In this document: positions 48,448-55,453 of the stretch, in pieces
Numbering within the stretch: the first letter of the stretch is position 1
Layout: each line of letters starts with the position of its first letter
Source: a virus
IMG/VR virus record: IMGVR_UViG_3300042367_000583
Span: 20,018 to 84,017 of that record
DNA: 64,000 nt
Strand: one strand, 5' to 3'
Program-made: the position numbers and the translations under genes
Notes under the pieces: model-generated
What the model was told of the DNA's origin: nothing
Database searches by the model: none
The model's input: only the letters and a program-made list of their open reading frames with translations

Positions 48448-48993
48448 TCATATTGGTTTTTGATTTTCTTGATTCTTTTGAGATTCTTGCAAATTAAGAA
48501 GTTGAAGCATTGCTTCTCCTGCGTCTTTACGCGCCATGCTACAAGTCCAGAGTCTTTGTTGATTGCGCTTGATAATGATAATTTCTGTATTAGAAACTAA
48601 ACAAACTAAATCATTTTTCTGTTTTATTAGCTGATTAATAGCTTCTATTCGTTGCTCCTGTTCTAGTTGGGAAACGGGTTGGAGTTTTTCTCCATACTCT
48701 TGTGTAGAGAAAATAACGGCTAACATAAAACTTTTTGTTTCTTTAAACTGAAAACGAATAATCTGCCAACTAAATTCACCATCAGGCTCTAATTCTCGAT
48801 TCCAAATATTTAGAAAGGTTTCTAAATAACCTTCTAATCCTTTTTGAGTTTGACGGTTTTTATTAATATCACTGAAAAGTCCTTGATGCTGTTGAGGATA
48901 GTTTTCAACAGGTTTTACTGACTCACTATCTTGAATAGAGCAAGAATGACAAGAATTAAATGGAAACATAAAGGGCATATTGTTTGCTATCAA
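48448..48993 (-). CDS. hypothetical protein
   Basis: 181 residues: FPFNSCHSCSIQDSESVKPV near the start with three Cys, NIWNRELEPDGEFSWQIIRF and KSFMLAVIFSTQEYG in the middle, KQKNDLVCLVSNTEIIIIKR later. Mixed alpha/beta, not recognised. It borders the tRNA promoter; its stop codon lies just upstream of the -35 box. Confidence 0.7.
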   Translation of the reverse strand: MIANNMPFMFPFNSCHSCSIQDSESVKPVENYPQQHQGLFSDINKNRQTQKGLEGYLETFLNIWNRELEPDGEFSWQIIRFQFKETKSFMLAVIFSTQEYGEKLQPVSQLEQEQRIEAINQLIKQKNDLVCLVSNTEIIIIKRNQQRLWTCSMARKDAGEAMLQLLNLQESQKNQENQKPI

Positions 48994-49040
48994 GATATTA
49001 GGAAAGTTTAATAATTTGTTACAGATTAACTATATTAGAT

Positions 49041-49355
49041 TTATTCTCTGTAAAAATTAAGATCACACCAAAAGGAATCTTTCCAAAAATTTATCAATTG
49101 TATATTTTTTTCAGCTATTAATTTTCGCCAAAGACGAAAATTCTCAAAAAAATTATACCATCCAAAAGGAACATCTTTTCTAAGGGTAGTCCAAATAATA
49201 GGTAAATAGCTGTTGATAGGTTTATAAAGTTTGTTACAAACATAAATATAAAAACCAAGAGACAAAGTGTAAAACAACCCTTTGGTGATTAACATAAATC
49301 CCCATACAGAAATTAAAAACAAATTCAAGATTAAGGCTATCGGTTTTATTTTCAT
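49041..49355 (-). CDS. membrane protein, two or three spans
   Basis: 104 residues. Hydrophobic segments IALILNLFLISVWGFMLITK and LFYTLSLGFYIYVCNKLYK, then a soluble tail rich in Trp/Phe (PFGWYNFFENFRLWRKLIAE). It overlaps the next gene by four bases. Not recognised; possible superinfection or envelope role by size only. Confidence 0.62.
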   Translation of the reverse strand: MKIKPIALILNLFLISVWGFMLITKGLFYTLSLGFYIYVCNKLYKPINSYLPIIWTTLRKDVPFGWYNFFENFRLWRKLIAEKNIQLINFWKDSFWCDLNFYRE

Positions 49356-49546
49356 TTTTGACCTTTAATAGATTTTAAAGTTATTACTATGCTAGTTACA
49401 CAAAAAAGCCAAACATACCAAAATTTAAAAAGCAATTCTGTTTCTGTTAAATGTAAATGAATGAATCTAATACCGAAAATTATACAAGTATTAAAACTCA
49501 TGACAGCAATCAAAAGGTAATAGTTTATTTGTTTAGTCTTTTTCAT
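49352..49546 (-). CDS. two-span small membrane protein, paralogue of 49565-49777
   Basis: 64 residues: YYLLIAVMSFNTCIIFGIRF, TETELLFKFWYVWLFCVTSI. Aligns with the following protein (YLLVAV; F-R; LFLRFWYIWLWF). The two-span layout with T/SELL-x-FW-x-x-W recalls DUF2798, but this is a weak resemblance. Coupled by a four-base overlap to the gene downstream. Confidence 0.62.
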   Translation of the reverse strand: MKKTKQINYYLLIAVMSFNTCIIFGIRFIHLHLTETELLFKFWYVWLFCVTSIVITLKSIKGQK

Positions 49547-49564
49547 GTCTTAATAGTCTTGACT

Positions 49565-49777
49565 TTATTTAAATCCTACCACTTGTTTTACATTTAATTT
49601 TTGAAAAGTTAATCCTAAACAAAATGCAAACCAAAGCCAAATATACCAAAACCTGAGAAACAACTCCGACCATGTTAGCTGTAAGTTGTTAAGTCTTATG
49701 GCAGTAAATACACAGGTAAAAATAATTAAATTTACAGCCACTAATAAATAAGGTTTTTTCTGTTTTTTAGACTTCAT
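49565..49777 (-). CDS. two-span small membrane protein, paralogue of 49352-49546
   Basis: 70 residues: KKQKKPYLLVAVNLIIFTCV, TWSELFLRFWYIWLWFAFCL. Basic N-terminus followed by two membrane spans; likely duplicated from its neighbour. Function unknown. Confidence 0.62.
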   Translation of the reverse strand: MKSKKQKKPYLLVAVNLIIFTCVFTAIRLNNLQLTWSELFLRFWYIWLWFAFCLGLTFQKLNVKQVVGFK

Positions 49778-49826
49778 TTTAGTTTAATCTTTTTAGGTGT
49801 TCTATATTACTTTACCACAATTAAAG

Positions 49827-50024
49827 TTATTTGTCTATAGTTTTGACAAGAAAATAAATTAAATTTATCTTTTCCGATGTCAGTGTTTTGATTTTTATTA
49901 AGATTTCTACTAATTTATCCTTAAGTTCTTTTTTAGTGGGTTCTGTGTTAGTTGGTTCATAGATAAAAGTTTTAGCACTCCCATCTTGTTCTATTTTAGT
50001 CAAAGTGTATTTTTCCATGATCAT
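49827..50024 (-). CDS. hypothetical small protein
   Basis: 65 residues: MEKYTLTKIEQDGSAKTFIY, EPTNTEPTKKELKDKLVEIL. Small beta hairpin plus a helix. ATG at 50024 or 50018; AGGCACT precedes the first. Not recognised. Confidence 0.58.
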   Translation of the reverse strand: MIMEKYTLTKIEQDGSAKTFIYEPTNTEPTKKELKDKLVEILIKIKTLTSEKINLIYFLVKTIDK

Positions 50025-50047
50025 AGTGCCTTTTTTTAGGTGTAGGT

Positions 50048-50503
50048 TTATCTTAATATATCTAGCCCTCGATTTCTGATTTTTTGAGCAAGGTCTTTAT
50101 TAAATACTTTTGATTTTTTAATCACAGTAATCTGATTGCTTGGCCAGTATTCTAGCAGAAAATCAACGAGTTCTATTGAAGTTGTGTGTATTCTAGCTTC
50201 TTTGCTACATCCTTTTAGTAATTGGTAAAAAAGAAATAGTCCACTAAGCAGGTCTTTTTCAATTACCCAAAATACTAATTTAATTAATGTATTGCTAAGT
50301 CGCCAGTGTTTTAGAAGTTGGCATAGTTTTGTCTCTTCTAATTGCCAGTAACTGAAAAAATCCAAAACATTAGAGATTACTGGGTAGTCGCTTCTATTTA
50401 CAAAGTCAGATACTAGAGCATCGATTGCTTCTAGAGATTGACACATCCCGATAGATGCAATCGATAATCCCTCTAATTTATATCCTGAGATAATTTGTAG
50501 CAT
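50048..50503 (-). CDS. hypothetical all-helical protein
   Basis: 151 residues: SIGMCQSLEAIDALVSDFVN, ISNVLDFFSYWQLEETKLCQ, IKLVFWVIEKDLLSGLFLFY. Helical, hydrophobic core without a clear membrane span. No recognised family. It starts about 20 bases from the end of the CRISPR array and is read away from it; association with the array is possible but only positional. Confidence 0.65.
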   Translation of the reverse strand: MLQIISGYKLEGLSIASIGMCQSLEAIDALVSDFVNRSDYPVISNVLDFFSYWQLEETKLCQLLKHWRLSNTLIKLVFWVIEKDLLSGLFLFYQLLKGCSKEARIHTTSIELVDFLLEYWPSNQITVIKKSKVFNKDLAQKIRNRGLDILR

Positions 50504-50523
50504 GGTTTTGGAGTTTTGTTTTG

Positions 50524-50994
50524 TTTTCCTGCCTTAGTAAGGCTTAAGCTTAATTGCTTCGCCCACTGCTTAAATGCTTCCCAGTCGGTTTCATCGTTTC
50601 AATCCCTAATAAGGCTTAAGCTTAATTGTTTCATAAATGAGATTAGCAAGGAAAAATGGTGCTTAAGGTTTCAATCCTTAATAAGGCTTAAGCTTAATTG
50701 CTTCGATAACTAATGCCTATATCAAAGATGAAGATCAGCGTGTTTCAACCCCTAATAAAGCTTAAGGTTAATTGCTTCAAGATCAGAAAACCCCTCACAG
50801 TTATCAGTACGCGTTTCAATCCCTAATAAGGCTTAAGGTTAATTGCTTCGATTTCGATAAAGAATCAGCGCAGGAGGAATTACTTGTTTCAATCCCTAAT
50901 AAGGCTTAAGGTTAATTGCTTCAATTTGGATCGCTGTACCCAAAAATCGAATTCGAAGTTTCAATCCCTAATAAGGCTTAAGGTTAATTGCTTC
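50524..50994 (-). CRISPR. CRISPR array, 7 repeats of 37 nt and 6 spacers
   Basis: Repeats at 50524-50560 (degenerate), 50596-50632, 50668-50704, 50742-50778, 50813-50849, 50886-50922 and 50958-50994. Plus-strand repeats begin GTTTCAATCCCTAATAAGG and end TTAATTGCTTC. The minus strand ends GGGATTGAAAC, the usual crRNA-sense 3' end, and the decayed repeat is at 50.52 kb, so the array is read on the minus strand from about 51.0 kb, like the nuclease gene just upstream. Spacers are 34-37 nt (35, 35, 37, 34, 36, 35). Three repeats have AAGCTTAAT and four AAGGTTAAT. Spacers are all different and have no obvious match elsewhere in the window. Confidence 0.96.
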
Positions 50995-51091
50995 CCATCT
51001 TCCTTTAGCCCTTGATGTAAAAGGGTTTCGGGTAAGGATTGCGCCCCATTCGCTAAAATTTAGTTTTCAAGGTTCTGCTTGGTTCAAAAAA
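50995..51091 (-). other. candidate leader/guide-RNA scaffold between nuclease and array
   Basis: 97 gene-free bases between the nuclease stop codon and the first (youngest) repeat. On the minus strand GGGGCGCAATCC (about 51035-51046) recurs from the end of the nuclease gene (about 51135-51146), and GAACCTTGAAAAC resembles the repeat end. By analogy with TnpB omega-RNA and Cas12 tracrRNA genes, the region could encode the scaffold RNA or the leader. This is inference. Confidence 0.35.
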
Positions 51092-52975
51092 TCAGGCTAG
51101 TAAATCCCAGATCGTAAGCTGGTCGGGGTTTCTGGGGATTGCGCCCCGTGATTTTTTGGAACTTCGCTTAGATGCCTTATTAGGTAAGGCTTTCGGGTTA
51201 TTTATGCCGTGGCTATCCTCGCACGGCTGAGGTGGGGCGGAAGAAAAAATAAGGGATTGCGAGTCATTCTCGGACTGAGTGAGGGTGCGATTCCCTTCCT
51301 GCTTCATCTGCTTACTAATCGAGTGTTCGGCATTCTCTATCGGCGCGTCCCCAATAGACTCTTGATTTGCATCAAGATCAGGCGTGAATTCCCTCGCTAA
51401 ACCGAGGTATTTTCCAATCATAGAGACAGGAAACTTGATTAAAGAGGCGATCGCTCTTAAAAACTCATCTCGTAAGCCACGAATCAGAATATTTGCGGCG
51501 GCATTCTGATCGGCGTGAGCTTCGTAACCACAGCTAACACATTTAAACTTCGATTGACTAACGCGGTTAGCTTTATCAATATTACCACAATTGAAGCAAG
51601 TTTGTGAAGTATGTTTAGGATTAACTCGGATCACTTTTCTGCCACGTTCGTTAGCTTTATTTTCAATAAATGTGCGAAGTTGTCCAATAGCATTATCAAG
51701 TAATGCCTTATTTAATCCAGACTTTCTTTTTTTGCCATTTTGTTTATAACCATCGCCGTCTTCTCTTTCTTTAGGTTTTGCGGCGGCTGTCATGTTTTTT
51801 AGTTTTAAATCTTCTAAAATAACTGATTGATATTCGCTAGTTATTTTATGGGCTAATTGAGCATTTCTCCCTTTTCGCTGACGAGCAATTTTCTCGTGAA
51901 CACGAGCGAGTTTAGCGTAGGTTTTACGCTGATTATTAGAGTTATCTTTTTGTCTAGAAGCTTGACGCTGTAATCGGTTAAGTCGCTTTTTCTGAATTTT
52001 TGCGTAGCGTTTAGCTTCCGATTGTCTCCCTAAGTCATCGGTAAATATTGCCACAGCACCCATATCTAAACCAACACATTTATCGGATTCTTTATAGATC
52101 GTGTCGTCAGTTTCGATGGTTAGCTGTAAGTAATATCCCGTCGCTTTACGAGTAATTTTAGCCATTCGGGGAGCTTTCCCTTGCAATCGATCAATCCCCC
52201 GTACTTTTAGTAATCCTATCTTTGAGGAAACGATAACTCCATTAGATTCAATCTTTATAGTTTCAGGTTGACCGTTAACAAGAGTCTCTACCTTATCCCG
52301 TCTTCCTTTAAACTTAGGAATCCCACGGATACCTTTTTTAGCGGCATCATAAGCAGGTTTAATCACACTTCTAAAAAAGCCTTTTTTAAACTCTGTTTCA
52401 ATTTCACCGATAAATTTTGCTGTATCTCCTCGAAAGTAAAAAGCAAGTTTCTCCCTGTTGAGATAATTAACAGCATCCTCGCCAATATTTTCGGCATTCA
52501 TGAAACGACGGATAGGAATAGCATCTAAGGGAGTATATTCTTTTCCGTTGCTTGTCTTTTTAAAATAGGCGATTTTACAGCAAGGATTGCTGATTAAAAG
52601 TTCTTTCTCTTTATCTTTAAGGGTTTTAAACTCTTTTTCGTCGTAATCCCCAGAATAACTTAACTTCCATATTTCAGGGCTAAACTCATCGAATTTATGT
52701 TTTTTGCGATAATATCTTTGTGTTGACTCCTCTTTGAGTGCGATTGAAAGATTCCATAGCAACTTACACGCCGCTAAAGAACGATCAATCTCTGTGATTT
52801 GTTCTTTAGTAGGATGTATCTTAAATTCCAAGACTTCCATAGGAGATTTTTCTTCTTTTTTCTTAGGAGTCTTTTTGACAATACTAAACCTTAGATGATT
52901 ATCTTTAGAACTAGGTGTTTCTTGAATTTGGTACTCATCTACTTTAAGTTTGACTTTACTTTTTTTGGCTTTCAT
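51092..52975 (-). CDS. TnpB/Cas12-like RuvC nuclease next to CRISPR array
   Basis: 627 residues. N-terminal basic extension (1-45), TnpB-like start MEVLEFKIHPTKEQITEIDR and AACKLLWNLSIALKEES, then a RuvC-like core: D304 (CVGLDMGAVAIF), a long Arg/Lys helix (KRLNRLQRQASRQK), E388 (VILEDLKLKN), a zinc finger C460-x-x-C463 ... C479-x-x-C482 (TCFNCG, CVSCG), and D489 (HADQNAAANI). All catalytic and zinc residues are intact. It is longer than typical TnpB (about 400) because of the N-terminal extension, an insert after residue 95 and a roughly 125-residue C-terminal tail with low-complexity sequence. No TnpA or transposon ends are seen. Directly upstream of a same-strand CRISPR array, it resembles a type V-U (TnpB-derived Cas12) effector. 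Alternatives: a plain TnpB of an IS605-family remnant. It has its own promoter. Confidence 0.88.
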   Translation of the reverse strand: MKAKKSKVKLKVDEYQIQETPSSKDNHLRFSIVKKTPKKKEEKSPMEVLEFKIHPTKEQITEIDRSLAACKLLWNLSIALKEESTQRYYRKKHKFDEFSPEIWKLSYSGDYDEKEFKTLKDKEKELLISNPCCKIAYFKKTSNGKEYTPLDAIPIRRFMNAENIGEDAVNYLNREKLAFYFRGDTAKFIGEIETEFKKGFFRSVIKPAYDAAKKGIRGIPKFKGRRDKVETLVNGQPETIKIESNGVIVSSKIGLLKVRGIDRLQGKAPRMAKITRKATGYYLQLTIETDDTIYKESDKCVGLDMGAVAIFTDDLGRQSEAKRYAKIQKKRLNRLQRQASRQKDNSNNQRKTYAKLARVHEKIARQRKGRNAQLAHKITSEYQSVILEDLKLKNMTAAAKPKEREDGDGYKQNGKKRKSGLNKALLDNAIGQLRTFIENKANERGRKVIRVNPKHTSQTCFNCGNIDKANRVSQSKFKCVSCGYEAHADQNAAANILIRGLRDEFLRAIASLIKFPVSMIGKYLGLAREFTPDLDANQESIGDAPIENAEHSISKQMKQEGNRTLTQSENDSQSLIFSSAPPQPCEDSHGINNPKALPNKASKRSSKKSRGAIPRNPDQLTIWDLLA

Positions 52976-53002
52976 GGATCGACCTTCCTTTATTCTTATC
53001 TA

Positions 53003-53032
53003 AATCTACCATAAGCTTTATAGAAATGTCAA
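53003..53032 (-). promoter_or_regulatory. promoter of the nuclease gene
   Basis: TTGACA (53027-53032) and TAGATT (53003-53008) with 18-base spacing on the minus strand. Almost identical to the promoter at 53455-53484: both share AAATCTACCATAAGC and TAGAAATGTCA. Confidence 0.68.
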
Positions 53033-53041
53033 GTAAGAAGT

Positions 53042-53410
53042 CTAAAGATTTTTTGGGATACCAGTTCCCACATCAGAACCTATAGCCCAACCCTTATAAA
53101 AGTTAAAGGCGGTAGTATCAATATAGAGGGGAAAACCTAAAGCTTCCCAGCAGTATAATAGTCTTAGTACATCAACAGTCTGAACCGTATAATTTGATCC
53201 TGATTCAGTGATGATAAATTTTTCAAAAATCTCTGGGGCAACTAGAACAGAACAATAGTTAGTGTCGTTAAATTTACCAGACTTTTTGGCTAATTCAGAA
53301 GTAATTGCGATCAAAATCTCTTTTGTAAGTAATCTTTCTTGCAATATATTGCAACTATCTAAGTTAGTCCAAGCGGTAAATTTAACATAATTAGATCGGG
53401 AATTAAACAT
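53042..53410 (-). CDS. hypothetical protein
   Basis: 122 residues: SNYVKFTAWTNLDSCNILQE, EILIAITSELAKKSGKFNDT, NYCSVLVAPEIFEKFIITES, DVLRLLYCWEALGFPLYIDT. Mixed alpha/beta with a Trp-Glu-Ala motif. No recognised family. Its promoter duplicates that of the nuclease gene, so both should be co-expressed, making it a candidate accessory to the CRISPR locus. Confidence 0.68.
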   Translation of the reverse strand: MFNSRSNYVKFTAWTNLDSCNILQERLLTKEILIAITSELAKKSGKFNDTNYCSVLVAPEIFEKFIITESGSNYTVQTVDVLRLLYCWEALGFPLYIDTTAFNFYKGWAIGSDVGTGIPKNL

Positions 53411-53454
53411 AACTTATAGTAGAAAAAGGTGCTAAACTATATTTGACTTACTTA

Positions 53455-53484
53455 AATCTACCATAAGCCTACTAGAAATGTCAG
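53455..53484 (-). promoter_or_regulatory. promoter of the 53042-53410 gene
   Basis: CTGACA (53479-53484) and TAGATT (53455-53460), 18-base spacing, minus strand. The -35 box overlaps the ATG of the plus-strand RHH gene, so the RHH protein could compete for it. Confidence 0.6.
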
Positions 53485-53618
53485 ATAAAAATTATTATCC
53501 TCTTAACGTCCGTACATCAGAATCAGAAGAGAAAAAGCTAAAAAACTACTGTAAAGCCCGGAAGCGGTCAATAACCGATGTAGTCCGGGAATTGATTAGA
53601 AGTTTACCCGATGACTGA
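53478..53618 (+). CDS. 46-residue ribbon-helix-helix protein
   Basis: ATG 53478 to TGA 53618: NYYPLNVRTSESEEKKLKNY, CKARKRSITDVVRELIRSLP. Pattern of a minimal MetJ/Arc/CopG-type RHH fold (beta strand YPLNVRTS, helix A, turn RS/ITD, helix B VVRELI). Its start codon lies inside the -35 box of the divergent gene, so it is a likely autoregulator of that promoter. A terminator follows at 53651. Confidence 0.72.
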   Translation: MSDKNYYPLNVRTSESEEKKLKNYCKARKRSITDVVRELIRSLPDD

Positions 53619-53650
53619 TACTCAAGGATGTTATTGGGATAGCTAACATT

Positions 53651-53684
53651 AAAAGTGCCAGTTCACAGACTGGCACTTTTAATT
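53651..53684. terminator. bidirectional terminator
   Basis: Twelve-bp stem AAAAGTGCCAGT (53651-53662) / ACTGGCACTTTT (53669-53680) with six-base loop; T-runs follow on both strands. Separates the plus-strand RHH gene from the minus-strand Rha-type gene. Confidence 0.9.
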
Positions 53685-54431
53685 TTATTCTCCGATTAAT
53701 AGCTGACGGTTTCTAGCCTTAGAAAAAAGCTGCTTAACTTCCTTGAGGTTTTCGGTGGGGACATAGGATGCTTGATTAACTCGCAACCCCTGACACACTA
53801 AATGAGAGTGTCCATTCTTCTCCAACCAACGCTCTAACTCTCTTCCAGACTTGAATCCTAGTTCTTTCCCTAGATCGGCAGTGGAACGACCCTCAAAACT
53901 CACGTTTCGTCCGTTTCTACAGATAATTGTCTCAGTGACTTTTTCAACCTTCTCGATCACAATATCTGGACGGCCATCTAACAAGGCTAAAACCTCAGCA
54001 CCATGTATTAATCGAATTGCGTCACGCCGATCCATATAATAGGTTTTGGCTTTTGTCAGTTCTAACTCAAGTTCTAATTCTCGAATACGTCCACTTTGAG
54101 CGGGGATTACTTCTTTGATAAGTTGCTTTGCTTGACTAAATGCCTTGACTAAGTTGCGCTTACAAGCAATGACCTGCGAAGTATTTCGAGACAGTGTCAT
54201 CAAAAAAGTTGCTTGCTCTTCATTCAGGTAGCAGTAACGCTCAGGACGACCGCCGCTAGAGCCTTCTAGGGGTTTCGACATTTGAAATGCGACAACTCCA
54301 AACTCTTGAATCTCGTCAATGTATTTTTCTATGGTTTGACGCAAGGCGCGGTGTTCAATCCCCAACTCATCAGCAATCAAACGAGAATCAACGACAAGAC
54401 AATCATTCTGTGATACTATTTCAATAGCCAT
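53685..54431 (-). CDS. Rha-type phage antirepressor
   Basis: 248 residues. The N-terminal 100 residues match the Rha regulatory domain: DCLVVDSRLIADELGIEHRA, RQTIEKYIDEIQEFGVVAFQ, GGRPERYCYLNEEQATFLMT, LSRNTSQVIACKRNLVKAFS. The C-terminal part (LELELELTKAKTYYMDRRDA, KELGFKSGRELERWLEKNGH) is a separate, partly helical domain. Such proteins counter repressors or block host factors. Ribosome site AGGAGGCC. The leader carries the same GC stem-loop as the broken antirepressor at 4.6 kb. Confidence 0.88.
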   Translation of the reverse strand: MAIEIVSQNDCLVVDSRLIADELGIEHRALRQTIEKYIDEIQEFGVVAFQMSKPLEGSSGGRPERYCYLNEEQATFLMTLSRNTSQVIACKRNLVKAFSQAKQLIKEVIPAQSGRIRELELELELTKAKTYYMDRRDAIRLIHGAEVLALLDGRPDIVIEKVEKVTETIICRNGRNVSFEGRSTADLGKELGFKSGRELERWLEKNGHSHLVCQGLRVNQASYVPTENLKEVKQLFSKARNRQLLIGE

Positions 54432-54449
54432 ATTGGCCTCCTATTCAGT

Positions 54450-54498
54450 TAATGTGGTTAGTCCCCCGTTAGTACCGGGGGCAATTACTACAATTGTA
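54450..54498 (-). promoter_or_regulatory. promoter plus 5'-terminal GC stem-loop leader
   Basis: On the minus strand TACAAT (54493-54498) is followed by CCCCCG (54481-54476) / CGGGGG (54468-54463) with a 7-base loop, then ACTAACCACA and the Rha ribosome site. Mirrors the element at 4558-4607 in sequence, spacing and downstream gene type. Confidence 0.62.
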
Positions 54499-54551
54499 CC
54501 ATTTTAAATAGTTGCTTGACGATTCTAGTCAGTAGGAAGAAATAGTCAGGG

Positions 54552-54583
54552 AAAGGGGATTATCTTAATCCCCTTTCTTTTTT
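54552..54583 (+). terminator. hairpin with T-run, plus orientation
   Basis: Eleven-bp stem AAAGGGGATTA (54552-54562) / TAATCCCCTTT (54566-54576), loop TCT, then a pyrimidine-rich T tract on the plus strand. No plus-strand gene ends here; TTGACG at about 54516 lies upstream but lacks a -10 box, so any transcript is uncertain. Confidence 0.75.
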
Positions 54584-54621
54584 AGTGTCCTATGCTGGCA
54601 GTCATTGTTAGATTGTTGATA

Positions 54622-54853
54622 GATTGTAGATAAAGGTATTAACAATAGAACCCTTGATGTATATAGCTTCTAGACTTTGTTGATACTGTTGACACTATTC
54701 CCCGATATTATTTTTTTATGTTCTTACTGCTGAGGCTGTCTTTCCCTTTTACCCTATTTTCTTTTTTTCCTCTATACAGTATCAACGGCATCAACAAAGT
54801 CTAGAACCTTTACAGGGTAACGGTTTTGGTTGTAGATAGGGTTATTTACAATC
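54622..54853. repeat. dyad-bounded repeat element R4 (232 bp)
   Basis: Bounded by dyads 54622-54646 (GATTGTAGATAAAGG / TATTAACAAT) and 54828-54853 (GGTTGTAGATAG ... TTTACAATC). Internal inverted repeat CTAGACTTTGTTGATACTGT on the left against its complement at 54783-54808. Nearly the same length as R2 (44232-44464). Lies between the NlpC/P60 and Rha genes; no coding sequence inside. Confidence 0.88.
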
Positions 54854-54886
54854 TATCTACAATCCAACTTCCCACGGTATTGCCTC

Positions 54887-55000
54887 TTAATTACACTGAC
54901 AAGTTCTTTCCTCAAGTATCTCTTGAGTCTGGTTATCGAGGGATAGTGCCTCGGTAGGCATCATTTCTAAAAACAATAAGCTTAAAATAATCTTTCTCAT
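54887..55000 (-). CDS. 37-residue ORF with hydrophobic start
   Basis: MRKIILSLLFLEMMPTEALS resembles a signal peptide, followed by LDNQTQEILEERTCQCN. No strong ribosome site; it starts 18 bases after the NlpC/P60 stop. It may be a tiny secreted or lipid-anchored peptide or a chance frame. Confidence 0.35.
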   Translation of the reverse strand: MRKIILSLLFLEMMPTEALSLDNQTQEILEERTCQCN

Positions 55001-55018
55001 TGGGTTTATGGTAATTTT

Positions 55019-55453
55019 CTATGATTTTACCACTCCCGAAACAGGTACTCGATAAACCAGTACAGGCGGGTATTCATGAATATAGGTCTTAATCACGCCA
55101 TTTATTGAGTCAGCATGAATATACTCCCCATCTCCTAAATAGATGCCTACATGACCATTTATACCTGATTTACGGAAGACTAAAATATCTCCTTTATCTG
55201 GACTACCTTCTACTCTTGTCAAGATACCCTCAATAAATCTCACTAAGAAATTGTTCCGGGGAATCCGTTCGTAGTTTTCAATGATGAAATCGTAAGGTAA
55301 AAACCCGACTTTAATCCCCACGCCAGCAATAAATCCTACACAATCGGTTCCAATCCCTTTAAGCGATTGTCCATGAAACCAAGGAGTACCGAGCCATTCA
55401 AGAGCTTCAGCAACGATTTGATTATCCAAAGAATCGTTTTTTAGTTCGTTCAT
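55019..55453 (-). CDS. NlpC/P60 tail peptidase
   Basis: 144 residues. Catalytic Cys in GIGTDCVGFIAGVGIKVGF, then GHVGIYLGDGEYIHADSING with the two His. Typical of the gp14-type tail-tip peptidase of GTA-like tails, which opens peptidoglycan at DNA entry. It overlaps the tape-measure gene by 32 bases. Usual length for this class. Confidence 0.93.
   Translation of the reverse strand: MNELKNDSLDNQIVAEALEWLGTPWFHGQSLKGIGTDCVGFIAGVGIKVGFLPYDFIIENYERIPRNNFLVRFIEGILTRVEGSPDKGDILVFRKSGINGHVGIYLGDGEYIHADSINGVIKTYIHEYPPVLVYRVPVSGVVKS

Noticed and set aside
50513-50710. 65-residue plus-strand open frame across the CRISPR array
   Set aside because: It is a translation of repeats and spacers; the repeated RLKLNCF peptide comes from the 37-nt repeat.
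51092-52975. Complete IS605/IS607 insertion sequence
   Set aside because: No TnpA or serine recombinase and no subterminal palindromes typical of IS605 ends could be identified; the array lies where the right end would be.
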